A stretch of DNA of 64,000 nucleotides from Phoenix dactylifera. Lineage: Eukaryota; Streptophyta; Magnoliopsida; Arecales; Arecaceae. Position 1 is the stretch's first letter, and every line of letters starts with the position of its first letter. The notes beneath the pieces are model-generated. The model worked only from the letters and a program-made list of their open reading frames with translations. It ran no database searches and had not been told where the DNA came from. The DNA lies in assembly GCF_009389715.1 (NCBI RefSeq), contig NW_024067667.1, positions 876,001-940,000 of the forward strand, read 5' to 3'. The translations under genes and the position numbers were made by a program. Positions 46,991-59,800 of the stretch are shown here, piece after piece.

Positions 46991-49107
46991 AGAAAGAGGC
47001 AATGGCAATATGTAAGACCAGCTCTTCTAATTCTTTTAATGCTCAGTAGGTCATGAACAGAAAGAGGAGGTCCTTTATTTATTTATTTTTTTCATTACCT
47101 TCTTGGGGTACTAATTCAGAAGTTGAGTATAGATCCAGTGATTTTTGTTTGTCTTGTATTTGTGCTGATCTAGATATTCAAATACCTGATGCAGTATTTG
47201 ATCCTAATTGCACAAGTGAGTTGGCTCTGGGAGAGGCCTGTACTTTATAAATCTGTGACCTCTGCCAATCAAGGAATACATGAAGCTACAAAAACTATAG
47301 GTGAAAAAGAGAGGATGCAAATGCCATTCTTTACTAATTTCAGAATGCAGAGACATTTAAATGAACATGACTAATGCATGGCATACTCTTTGCATTTATT
47401 CTATAATTCAATGGACTTAGGAATTTTGGTGCAGTTGACTGGTACTCAAATAAATTGTGTTATATTCCTTTTAAAGTTGAGAGAGACATCTTTGATTGAT
47501 TTGTCCATTTCTTAAACTTAAACATTTGAGGTAGTATAAAAATAACACAGTCTACTGATTTAATATGCTCGTCATTTGTCTTTAATGTGGATTTGGTCGG
47601 TCAATTGTATGTGATCCTTATCATAGACTGTCATTGTACCTCTCTTGTATGTAGAAGTTATGGAATGATATGTTTAATTTTACCTACTTGTATTTTTAAA
47701 TATCATCTATTTCTTTTTCTGTTTTTCTTCCTATTTCAGAACTCTGGTTGCATGCTAGGCATCGTTTGATGTTGTAATTTGATTATGAAACAGATACATT
47801 GATGTTTTTATTTATTATAACTTTTTTAAAAAGGGAAAAAACGTCTACCACTATTGCCTATTCTAGTTTCTTGAAATCTTAATATGTCCTCACATTTTCC
47901 TTCTTACTTACTAGAGCACATAAATTATTTCAAAAATATATAATGCCAGCCAAAACAATCTATCAAATGGAGAGTGCAATCGATCCATGTTCCATCTCAG
48001 GAGTAAATGTTAGGGATCACACCATGGGATTATATATTACTGAGTTAGCATTATAGACTACAGAATTTGATAAATATACCATGGGATGTACAATATACTA
48101 ATAAGATGGATTATATTCTGTAGTGCTGGAAGTAAAGACAGAAAGCAAACAGCAAAACAGGGGCTAAAATTCAGCAAGATGGAAACAGGAACAGGAATAA
48201 TGGCTTTTAGGGTTTGTAAACCAGTAAAAGAATAAGAATAAGATAGCTGCTTACTTTGAGTCTAAAAGACTATTTATATTAGGGTTACAATAGCCCTCTA
48301 ATCTCAGCCCTTTATGGCAAATGACCCCCATCAAATCTTAGCTTCCCAACTCATTAAAAGTCACATGCCAGTCACATTCTACTTAAGATAAACTAGAAAA
48401 ATAATTACTGACCATAAGCTAATATAAGATAATAAAAGAACATAATAAGAATAGCTAATTCAGGAAACTTCTAGGACTCTCCTACATCACATAAGGAGTA
48501 TGACTTACTAATAAGTGGATGTTAGGATGGTGTAAAATGAATCTCGGGAGTAGGCATACAAGTATGTGGGGGGTCAGAGTGATGCATGACCCTTAGTGAG
48601 GTAGTATGTAATGTAAGACCCTTCAAGGAAGGTGATGGGCATAGAGTGATTAAGGTTCCAAGGGGAAGAATATTAATACCAAAAGATCTTTTTTTGGCAC
48701 TATGTTAGAGGAGAAACACACTTCGCTGATATGTTGAATATCTTAGTGCACCAAGAGAAGAGGATGAAACATGTGCACTCCGAAGTGCAAAGATGACTGT
48801 AAGAGAAAAAATTGCAATTACATGTGAAAAAAAAAAACTGCGAGCATGACTTATGTAATTGAAATTATGAGTGGTTGAAGCACGAAGGCAAAAACAAGAA
48901 TACCAGTGCTTTTTGTGATTTGACTCTATTTAATAAGAGATAGGGAGTTGTCTTTGTGAAAGGATTTGAATTTTCTTGAAACTGATAAGAAATCACGACA
49001 AGTAACCTTAATATATTAATATAAGTATCTAGATGTATGGATTTGGTGGTTAGAGATTTGTTTGGGATCGAAGTGGAAAAAATATGCTAACTAGGAATAT
49101 ATATCAG
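46991..49107. other. Intergenic, with a possible solo LTR
   Basis: The left part probably contains the PPR 3' untranslated region. Apart from the LTR-like segment at 48124-48489, nothing can be supported. Confidence 0.45.
48124..48489 (-). mobile_element. Possible solo LTR
   Basis: On the minus strand the segment starts TGATGTAGGAGAGTCC, has a TATA-like AATATAAATAGTC and ends with CA (TG on the plus strand at 48124), like a short LTR of about 366 bp with a promoter. There is no matching target duplication and no second copy in the window, so the call is tentative. Confidence 0.3.
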
Positions 49108-49379
49108 AGGGCTCAAAGTACACTTTGTTGAAATTGACATTGAGGAAGATCCTGAAATTGCAAAGCAGCAGGAATTATGGGAACACCTTGTGTGCAATTT
49201 TTCGAACATAAGGAAATGCTCAAGTAAGGTTGCTTCGTTTAAGGATGTTGTTAGTGCAGCTACATATAAATTTCTTGAATTTATTCATGCTTGTGTTTAT
49301 CTGCTATCTATGTAAAGTGGAGTTTCTTTACCCTTACAAGGCTTTAGTTTCATTTGCATAGGATCAAAAGTTAATATTT

Positions 49380-49555
49380 CAACCATACCATGCCGTATCG
49401 TACTGGGCGCACCATACTGTATCGGTTCGATACCAATATCAGTGGCGTACCGACACTCGGTATGCTAAAAAAACTACGTACCATACCGTACCGACACTAT
49501 GCTAGTGTGGCACTGGTACGGGGTCCGGTACTAAGATGGCGAACCTTGATTTCAA
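49380..49555 (+). repeat. GTACC-rich dispersed repeat, copy B
   Basis: Contains GTATCGTACTGG, CGTACCGACACTCGGTATGC and CATACCGTACCGACACTATG, and ends with GGGGTCCGGTACTAAGATGG followed by CGAACCTTG. Lies inside the intron of the NTRC fragment. See copy A for the shared ending. Confidence 0.6.
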
Positions 49556-50608
49556 CATTTAAGTTGTTGTAGCATCTGATGGAATCAAGTCAGACTTGTT
49601 TCAAAATCTGTAAGAACTTTTTGGATTTAGATGAAGATGATGATAATCTCAACATGGACTTGCTTCATAAGAAAAATTATTGAAGAATCCAAGTCTAAAT
49701 TTACTTGGCCAATCCTTTCCTTTTAAAAATATGCAACTTTGTAGGTCAAATTTCTAGCATCCTTGCAAATCAAATTTTCAAAGAAGTCTTTTCAAGGATC
49801 TGATTTCTCGCAGGGTAAGAATTTTGCTTTTGCTCCTTCAAGATATATACGGTATAGGCACAAGTCCTTCCCTAGTAGCACAAAATCTTCAATGAGGACG
49901 TTATAGATAAGTGTTGTGAGAACTGTAGCATTATGAAAGGAGTAATGCTATAGGGCTCCTGTTATTGATAGATTCGTGCGGCTCGTGGGTTTTGTTGCCA
50001 AACAAGGGGTTGGTTGATAATGGTGTTGCCAAATCAGCAATTGTGGGAACAATAAAATTTTTATGTGCGCATAATGGGCACCCCAAAGCATTTTCCTTGT
50101 AATATATTTTTTTTTTACAAATTTAAGGATTAATCTTTGAATATGACCAAAGTCTTCAATGTTCTTTTAGTTGGATGTATGTACTCATTTGCAAGTTCTT
50201 GATCACAAAAAATATGTTTACTAAAGATTATGGAAATGCCATCAAAATATAATGTTTTACCCTACTAGGATTTGAGCTCAAATCCTATCAGTTGAAAAAA
50301 CATGTTATTTAAATTGGAAAAGCAACATACCCGGTTATGACCTATGACATTTAACACCAATGGCACTGGAGGTTGCTGAGTGCTGACCATGCAGTAGGTA
50401 GTTACAAAATGAACAATTTCATTACTTCTGATGACATTTGATTTAAAGTTTATTTACAATAGCTCAGAGCCTCAGAATTTTGTTTCTTCCTGAACTTTTG
50501 AATTTTTTGTTTCTTTGATTATTTCCCATCCCTGTAGCTGCACTATGCAAACCATGGAAAGAAATCGAAGTGAAATCATTACAATCCTTGTGCACTTGGT
50601 TGCAATCC

Positions 50609-51049
50609 TTATCTGCTTGTTTTACATTTCCAGTCAGCTTCAGTTTCTGCTGAAATAGTTGTCTTGGTTAAAATTTTCGAATGAAATACAAATGCTTTTG
50701 AGGGAAGAGGCTTGTTATTGTCTAGGAGAAAGCTACTTATAAATAATTCAGGTAGGCTCCAAGTCCTAGACGTGGAGACTGGAGAGTTTTGACCATGCAC
50801 TGGCAGGGAAGATTTTATTTTGAGTTGAAAAGTTTGTAAAGAATTGGATTCTTGATGGAAGTTCTGAGAAATCTCTTGGTCTTTATTAGGACAATTTGAG
50901 AGAAACAAATGGTGAGTTATGGCTACAAAAAGGTATGCAACAATACCAACTATTGTCGTTGCCAGCAAGAGAAACGAATTCTCCATTTTTAATAATGGGT
51001 TTTCAATGGGTGGGAACAGCAAGTCTATATATTTCTGGTAGGATTCCAT
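50609..51049 (-). CDS. Unrecognised single-span membrane protein ORF
   Basis: A 146-residue frame from a true ATG at 51049. A strongly hydrophobic stretch, SFLLLATTIVGIVAYLFVAI, at about residues 25-44 could be a membrane span or signal anchor. The rest is Ser- and Asn-rich, with no motif that I recognise. It lies antisense in the intron of the NTRC fragment. Reasons for caution are no homologue recalled, AT-rich composition close to the surroundings and no supporting neighbour. It may be a chance frame or a lineage-specific small gene. Confidence 0.3.
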   Translation of the reverse strand: MESYQKYIDLLFPPIENPLLKMENSFLLLATTIVGIVAYLFVAITHHLFLSNCPNKDQEISQNFHQESNSLQTFQLKIKSSLPVHGQNSPVSTSRTWSLPELFISSFLLDNNKPLPSKAFVFHSKILTKTTISAETEADWKCKTSR

Positions 51050-51427
51050 CTTATATGTAACTTTAGCATATCTTTCTTAGCATGCATGCATAAGTGTATA
51101 GTTGTATGCATCTTACCTTTAGCCACAAGAAACATTACATCATTTGGTGTTTCATTCTTCCTTCTGGTCCCTATTTCTGTAGGGCAATTTGTACTGTGGC
51201 AACTAATGGCTTGAAAATGCAGCATTAATATTATGCCAATCCATTATTTATGTCAAACTTCTTCTCATTGCAAATAATACGAGCCTTGAGTTGGGAGAAC
51301 CTTTTGTAACTTATTAACTTTTTTATATGTTATGCTGCTGATCCTGTTAATCCTTGGACATTACAGGACTCTATCTGGTGTGAAGATGAAGAAAGAATAC
51401 AAGGAAATTATTGAGGCAAATAAATAA

Positions 51428-53783
51428 GCAGAGTTGTTTAACTTGCGCAAAATAATTTTTTATATTTGTTTACTTTTTATTTTGATATTTCATTATACCA
51501 CCTGAAATGGTAAATTTTTTCATGAGTTTTTTCTTTCCAGATCCCAAATCTGTACATTTAATTATCTATAAAGAGGTGTTAGATATATCAGCTTGAAAAT
51601 TCCCTCATTCCCTTGGGCAATTCAGTTGTAAATCTGGTATAAAAATCATGTGCATGGATCCACTTGCTGCCTACAGGAATTGTTACTCTCTTTGGTAGCA
51701 CATGAAGCATTTAAAAATTGAGAAGAAAGTAATATCTGATCATTGGTAACAATTTCTGGTCGAGAAATATGATATTTGCCCAGTAAATTATTATAATATT
51801 GATATGGTAGTTCTGCCTGCACCTTAACATCCTGGGTTAACTTATCATCACAGGCAGTGGTCTAATCTCTTATATGCTCCCATGGGAGGTTGATTGGTTA
51901 TTGCTCCATTGTCTCATGCTGTCTGTTTTCATTATCAATCTGAGAATTGTCTTCAAAGAGATGATGATCTGCCTTCTTTCAGTTCTCTGAATGACCACTT
52001 TTATAGTTTACCAAAAAAGAACAGTTTTGTGGATGCAAGTTCTGTAGATATTCAAGGCCTCATGGATTAGAATGCTGTTACTAGACTTTTAGTTGCATGA
52101 TGATAAGATTCCACACTGACAATTTTCTTTTCTGCTTAATGAAAAGGATAGGTAGTATATGGAAGTCAATCAAGCAGCTGCTTGGCTCTTCAAAGAAAGT
52201 TTTCATTCTCCTGCTCATAGGAATGGTGACTCTGCACTTATTATGTGAATGCAGGAAGGTTAAAGAAAGTAAGCACCTATTATGTGAAGCTCTCTCAGAG
52301 GATGAGCTTTAATGTAATAATAAAGTTGATCCATTATGACTTGGATGTCATGGATTAAATCATATAGATAACCTATTTGTATGCAGGCTAAGATTGACTA
52401 TGTATATCCGAGCCTTTTCAGATCCTATGTACCGCTAATTGGGAGGAACCTTGTGCAGTAGCTGTTCCTTTTTCTGTACCTCCCTAATGCCCTCCTGAAT
52501 GGGAAGGTAGGAAAGTACTAGAGGAATGTGAGTTTTTATGCAAGGGATCACAAGTTCTATAATTCCAAGATTATGAAATGGTCGAAGTTACTTTCATCTT
52601 TTTGATGAAAAATATGGAGTTTTGAGGGACTTCAACCGATGCTATCCTTTCCTCATGTTTCTACGCTTGTCAATTACCAATCTATCAACACTCCTCTAGG
52701 TTCTTTTTTAAATTATTTTCTTTCTGATCATTCATTTCATCCATACTCAATTTTGGCCGCTTTTTCTAATACTAAAGGCTATTTGAATATTTCTATTATT
52801 TTATAGGATTGAACCGAAAATTCTATAGAAATTGAGTTTGTTGGCCAATCTAACTTGTATTTTCTAAAAGCATGTCTAAAGCCAACCCAGATTCTAATCC
52901 TTTCCTCATGTTGATTTTTTTTTTCTCTCTTTCCATATGATTTAGGCTAAGTGGAGTATGATTGATATGGGGTTATGTTTAAATAGACGGCCTAGTTCAT
53001 AAATCTTACAGGATTTTCAACTCAATTTTATAGAAATAGCTAAAAAGATTCTAAATGCAAAAAAAAAATATTGATAGTTTCATGGGCCATAAATAACATA
53101 GCACTTTGAATGCAGCAGAGTGCAGAGGCGTGTGAGACGTGTAAATGCATGGGCAAATCCCTGTTCATAGACATGGAAGAAAGCGAACTAGTGATCAGAC
53201 AATTATAACAAAGAATTTTTGTAGGAATATCCTTCTAAATATTGAATTTTGCAGGAATACTCTCTCAAATTGATATTTATATGTTGACTCTCATAAAATA
53301 CTTATTTTACTATTTTATTCTTTTTTATTCTTATTTTTGCATATATATCCATGCCATCTAACTTCGTTAAAAAATTAACAATTTCAAATTAAAATAATTA
53401 AAATATTCTTAATGCATAAATGTGCACAAAGAAACATTTATAAGGTTATTATGATAGAGGATAAAAAAATAATTTTAAAATTTTATTTTATTTTTAATTA
53501 AAATAAATATGTTTTTTATTAAGGATGTTAGATTAGGAGTGTTTGTGCAGTATTTTATGAGGATACAAAAATAAATATAAATTTTAAAAAATATTTATAT
53601 AAATTTAAATTTTTAGAAGTATATTTATCCAAAACACCCTCCTCAATTACGGTAACCTTCCTATCTTCTATTTTTATCCTCCAATCCAACGGTCTACGGC
53701 CAATCACCACACCGCATCCTGATCGTCCCGGCAACGCATCATGGCAACCCAACCCGCCCCAGCACTACCGATCATCACCCAAA
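51428..53783. other. Intergenic and upstream region of plastid L1
   Basis: AT-rich. It holds an Au SINE (52301-52474). The 180 bp before the L1 ATG become GC-rich. An out-of-frame ATG at 53741 opens a 118-codon frame overlapping the L1 start, which suggests that transcription starts to its right or that it acts as a upstream ORF. Confidence 0.45.
52301..52474 (+). mobile_element. Diverged Au-type SINE
   Basis: The order matches the Au copy at 2083: GATGAGCTTTAATGTAATAA (A-box region), GTTGATCCATTATGAC, GGATGTCATGGATTAAAT (B box), then ATAACCTATTTGTATGCAGG and, near the end, GGAACCTTGTGCAGTAGCTG and a T-rich tail. It is older than the copy at 2.1 kb, judging by its changes. Confidence 0.75.
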
Positions 53784-53843
53784 ATGCCTCTCGTCTCCTC
53801 TTTGCCCTGCCACCACCCCGGAGCTCTCCACCAAGCGGCGATA

Positions 53844-56800
53844 ATGGCCGCTGTCTCCTCCCCCTCGTCCCTCTCCCCGCCGGTTGCTCTCTTCTGCCCC
53901 AAGCCCGCCGCCCCCCCTCTCTTCCTCCGCCCCTTCTCCTCCTCCTCCTCGTCCTACCCCTCCGTGGCTCTCCACACGCTACTCTCCCGCACCCCATGCC
54001 TCCTCGTCGCCTCTCCGAAGCCCGCCACCCGCGCCGCAGCTGCCGCCGACGCCGCCGCTGCCGCCGCCGCCGAGACCGACGTCGTGGAGGAGGATGAGGC
54101 CGCCGCCGAAGCCCCGTTGATCCCCTCCAAGCCCAAGATTGGGAAGGCCGCCTTGCTCCTCAAGAGGGACAGAGTACTTCCTCATCCGATCTCCCTCCAT
54201 CTTCTTTACTCTCTCCATGTTTGTGTTTGTGTTTGTTTGTCGGATTTTAGAAGAATTAGTGAAGGGATCTCGGATAAAGGTGGTATTTTGATGAGCAGAC
54301 GAGGTCGAAGCGGTTTTTGGAGATCCAGAATCTGAGGGAGAGCAAGAAGGACTATGATGTGCCAATGGCAGTGGCGCTTCTCAAGCAGATGTCCAGCACT
54401 AATTTTGTCGAGTCTGCCGAGGCCCATTTCCGCCTCAATATTGACCCCAAGTACAATGACCAGCAGCTGAGGGCATCGGTGTGGATTTTCACTAAATTCT
54501 TCTCTTTGTTGCACTTCAAATTTGTTTGTTTGTTATTGTTTGCATTGATTGCTTATCTGCTTTTGTCTCTTCTTGTAGGTGAATTTACCCAAGGGGGCAG
54601 GGCGGACTGTCAAAGTAGCCGTTCTAACACAAGGTCGGTTAACTAGATACCGATGCTGATATGTTGGTGTTGCGTATAACTGCCTATATCACACATCTAT
54701 GCCGAAGTTTGAATACTTTTAGATGATTCCTTTTTCTTTCTGAGTAAAACTTATGAATTTCCTACTCTTCCTTGGTGAACTGACAGTGTAACAGTAGAAT
54801 ATAATTTTGATAATTTGATTTTTCTCACTTTTTTTATGTTGTGGTTCCAATTGTGATTTCTCAATACCTAGTCAATCTCCGAGAAAATAAATGTTCTAGA
54901 TTGGTATTGAGCATTAGAGATAAGTTCAAGCTAGTCTCTAATTATATGGACATTAGAAATACTGTTTGCACAACATGCTTGTTTCCTATCTTTTCATTTA
55001 TGTTTAATGAAAGTCTTGGTCTCAAACTCAAAGGTTTATTGTTTCTGAGGAAGATTTGGTTATGCCATTCAATTCATGGAAAGTCTTCTGAAATTTTATA
55101 TTGTGCAAGCTTTTATATTGTAATCTGCTTGGAAGGCCATGATTGTACAGCTTGCTTAAACTGAACTGGATGGTTATGTTTCAATTTGTCCAATCTGATG
55201 GAATTAAAGTCATCCATCACATACTGCTTTTGTTAAATCTCTGTCTAACTCCACGTTTGTACGGTACTGTTATACGAATACGCCACTCATGACTTAAACC
55301 ATGCCATATATCCTTCATTTCGACTCATAGTTTAGAATCTCATATAATGTATTTTATGTAGATTCCCACTTTCTTATTCCATTTGTATCCAATTTTTGGC
55401 GTGATCAGAAATTGCGGGAGCTTATTATTCTCTTTCTACTTAAAAACCTTGTCCAGTTGCCTATTGATCCATAGCATGCCCATCAGCTGATCAACATTTG
55501 GAATCTCAAACTCTGGATTGTCTCTCCTACTATTATCTGAAATCAGTCTGTTCAATACTAGTCAGATGCTATCCTTTTCACCTTTTGTAATCCGACTGAT
55601 CCATAGTCCTTCCTTCCAGAAGGCCTAAAAATTTGTTTATTCCCTAATAAAAAATTCATCAAAGCATACACTAATATGTAGATGTATTATCCCTACACAT
55701 AAGCTTACAATGTTATATGATATTTCCATTAAGTTTCCACCTTTTTATACTTCGAACTAACTGTAACTTATGATGATATTGGAAATTCCAGCAGACACAT
55801 AGTTTCAGTTCTACATTAGCAACCATGTCAAATTGCTCCACTGGTTCATAGAATATCAATCAACTGATCAAACACTGAATGATAATTCAACAATTCTGAA
55901 TCTTCTTCCTTAATTACACGATATCCTCTTAACCCTTTTGTAACCCAAAAAGAATATAATCTTGGCCATTACTTCAGCTTACTGTCGCAAGCATAAGAAA
56001 ACTTGACATATAATATAAAGGGGTAATGGAAGTGACCACATTGTTGGAGGCTGATCTTTTTCTTAATATGGTGAAATATTTTTGCTTTTCTGACCTCTAG
56101 ATTTCTCTATGGCATTTTATCAACTTTCAGATTTTTGGGTATCAAAGACAGCTAGAGTAGGCAAAGATTAAGCATAGTATGATGGTGTTCCTATAGAGTG
56201 AGCCTTTTGAGGGCAATCATAGTAAAATTTTGCTCATCATGGTGCCCATGCCTAGACATAGACTTTCTAGTGTTAAAATGTGCCAAAGGATTCAGATCAT
56301 TGGAAATTTTTTTGCAGATATCTGTTTTTGTCACAGACCGAGCATATTAATGTCCGTGACAAAAGGAATTCTTGGACCATATTGGGTTTCTTGCAAGAAA
56401 TACAGTGCTTCTGAGCTTATTGGGTTTACTCAATGAATAACTTTTGTAGGATAGACCTGGATCAGGTCACATCCTCATCGATGACGGAGCAACTCAGCTG
56501 GTCAGAGAAAGAATGAAGACAGACTAAACACTGGGATTGTAAAATTAAAGAAACTTGTCCTATGTTAGATCATTTGGCTAAGTTGCCTTGACTGTGAGTA
56601 AAGATTCATCTCTTAAAGCGGAGCCCATCCAACATTGCACTTGAATCAGCTTAAAGCAGCTGTTGTTTGTTAAAGTTGAACAATTCATAGAAGTTTACCT
56701 TTGTAGGCAACTAGGCACAATTGGAGACTTTAGCATTGGATCCTTTTTCCAATTTTGTTTTAGTATGATGATGGTTTTACATTAATTTTTGCTACAGAAA

Positions 56801-59800
56801 GCTTTTTAAGACTTAGTGTTTCCTGGATCTGATATTTATTAGGTTTAAATTTTATAGGAGAGAAGATTGATGAAGCAAAGAGTACAGGAGCTGATGTAGT
56901 TGGTGGAGAAGATTTAATAGAACAAATAAAGGGAGGATTCATGGAGTTTGATAAGTTAATTGCTTCACCAGATATGATGCCTAAGGTTTGTATTCTATAT
57001 TCAAAGAGGATCGTCTCTTTGCCTTTTCTTTTAATGATACAGATGGAGGCTGTAAGCAAACTAAATCATTGGAGTTTATATTTTTACTTTTTTAAGAAAA
57101 TGTCTTTCATCTGCTATTAAATATATAATATTGCCTCAATGCCAATGAAGTGAAATTTTAAACAGCCATTTAATCATTTGACTGCATAGTTAAAAAACCG
57201 TGGTTGAAGAAATTAAAATTAATCAGTAGATTTTTTAAATTTTGTTAATATTTTTATTAGTAATTTTTAACCGGCTAGCCTCATAGTACCTGATATTAGC
57301 TAATCTACAAAATTCCTTATGGTTATAATTTTAGTAATAATGCATATATTATTTTGTCGACTTATCCTAGAAATGATATACAGATTATAGACATGATTAT
57401 TATATGTAAACACTTTTTCATTCGCAACCAATGGTCTTCTTTTAACTGACACGGTAAATCTAGGCATGATCTTGTCAAACCTAGAACTGCAAGCCTGTTG
57501 CTGTATCGAGTTTCCCCTCAGATTCATACATCATCTAGCTCTTGAAAACAGACATGCCAGCTCTTATATAAGCTTTAGGAACACATATTTTCATGAGATT
57601 ATCTAATTTATCATAATGCATTTGGTAAGAAAGAAATTAAATGAAAACTACTTAGTCACTTGAGGATTCCTAATTTTGAAATTTCGACACATGTATTGTC
57701 CAACCATTTATTCCCTATGTGATAGACCTTCTGTAAGGACTCCTAACAGAAGAGAAAGAAAGCATTAGGGGCAGGCCATGTATTTCTAGTTACGGATGGA
57801 TTCAGTTTAAAGAATTCTTTCGAAAAGAAATGAATCAAGATGAGTTGTCAGCCTATCCTAGATATCTCCTAGATAGCTTGGGAGATCTGGAAGTGGCTGG
57901 TAAGATAATGGCACAGCCTCTCTGCTTCTCCCATTTTCCTTTGTATCTCTCACTAACCATCTTGCCTTCTTCTGCTGCATTAGTAACTCATCCAAATATT
58001 GCCACCTAGATTTGTAATTTTGTCTCTGATATGTTTTTCATCTATGTACATTCCCTTTTTACAACTAAGCTTGTTTTAGAATGCCTAACTGGAGGGGAAT
58101 TCTTAGAGATGATCTAAGTGCTTCAATAACCTCTATTGGAACATAAACTAAAGATGTACCATTTCTTCTCATTGTTGCTAATTGAAATCTATAGTCCAGA
58201 AAATGATATCTTCTGCAATTCCAGTAGTTAACCTACCGCTTTTCTTTAATTACCGCTGATGATACCTACGTTACAAACTTATTGTTTGCTTTCATAGGCT
58301 ATAGTTCTCTGGATCACTAATTGTTAATTGTCATTCTCATGGGAGCCCGGGGTTGTAAATTTCCAAAATTCATTGATAAGCTCCTTTTGATGCCTTCTTG
58401 TGTTCATATTGCATATCCAATCTAGGTTTGTGTCCTCCTGGAAGAGATTTGATGCAATATAAAATTCAAAAGCTGTAGTCAGCCTTGTGATATTATAGCT
58501 TGACTTAAGATTAATATTTGTTTTATTTGATCTGATATATTTAGGACTCTTTGGGGAGCATGGTGAGACATGTTGAAGGATGAAACTTATATTTGAATCA
58601 CGGAGGTCAGATTTAGACAGGAACTTTTGTTCAGCATTATTAGTGTATGGTAAAGATGCCCATTTGATCTATTTTTCAAATAAATTTGAGGTGGCCATTT
58701 GCAATTCCACTAATTTTAGGCTTTCTAGAGAAGAAAGCTGAAAAATAAATCTGAGGCTCTATAGAGAAGAAATATGGAAAAACCTATCAACAAATGAGAT
58801 AGAATCACTTAGAATGTGAAATGGAACACTTTCATTAAACAGCATCAGGAGATTGTGGTCATAGATTGTAAACATCACACTTAATTGTGAATTGGATTAA
58901 AACGTATGCGCATTCAAAAGCTCAAAAGTCAAAATGGTTATCCTCATCTCAATTTATGCCGGCAGTTAGTCTGACTGTAGCTGCATAAGAAAAGCTCTTT
59001 TTGGTGATAATATTCAGTAGAAATGTCATAAAATCTACAAGAATATGTTATTTTTGGTAAAAGATGACTTGGTGACTATTTGTTTATGCATTCTTAAGAA
59101 CAACTGCTAACTAGATTTAAGTTTTTGCTAGCTCACACATGGAGGAATTTTAGTACCATCCACGCTTCTAGGTTTTGGTGTTTTCTAGCTCTGAACCATG
59201 TTAGAAAGTTGCAATAATGAATTGTGTCCACTACTAAAGTATTTTTGTGTTGAGGGGGGGAACACACACACACACAGGTATCTTGATGAACATACATGCA
59301 ACTGTCCATGTCCTTAGCTTACTAGGGCTTCCCCTTACATGTAAGTCTATGATGCACAAACATATATAGTTTCTGCCAAACTTCTTTAATAATTAAAATT
59401 TAATATGTTTATTTTTTTTTTTCTGATTTCAGCAATTCATGGCTTCTTTCTGAATTGCTTTTTTAATTTTGTTGAATTCTTGCTATTCATTTGGTTGTAT
59501 CAAAAAAAATATTTCTTTTTTTATTTTTTGTCCCTTAAATTTTATTAATTTTTTCAGAACTTTTGTTAAAGTATGAACTTGTGCCTATGAAATATGCAAA
59601 GTTAATTTCTATCCCAATATGATGCTTATGTGCCGTTCATATAGGAAAGTTACTCTAGAGGATCTATGTCTAATGCTGGATAAACACCGTAGACTTGAGG
59701 AGTGTTCTTAGCAAAGTCATTACGAATTTATTGTGATCTATTACAGGCAAGCCTATAATGAGAATCTTGGTGCAAGATGGGTAGTTGATCTTGGTCTGCT

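Larger units (their letters stand above)
49108..51427 (+). pseudogene. NTRC: NTRC gene, last two exons (broken fragment)
   Basis: Exon-like pieces at about 49108-49223 and 51367-51427. The first reads KVHFVEIDIEEDPEIA, then in a shifted frame GIMGTPCVQFFEHKEMLK; the second reads TLSGVKMKKEYKEIIEANK and a stop. These are the thioredoxin-domain end of NTRC, the plastid NADPH-thioredoxin reductase C (GIMGTPCVQFF, SGVKMKKEY). A donor CTCAA/GTAAGG and an acceptor TTACAG join them in phase, as in the real gene, across a 2.1-kb intron. One base is missing near 49163, in the codon after EIA, which shifts the frame. The reductase domain and the CGPC active site are absent, and no upstream exon was found. 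It is a partial genomic duplicate or the remains of a lost copy. Confidence 0.75.

Noticed and set aside
53741-54097. 118-codon frame at the L1 gene start
   Set aside because: Out of frame with the clear transit peptide and L1 sequence; Pro/Arg/Ser-rich product from GC bias. Kept only as a note on possible translation control.
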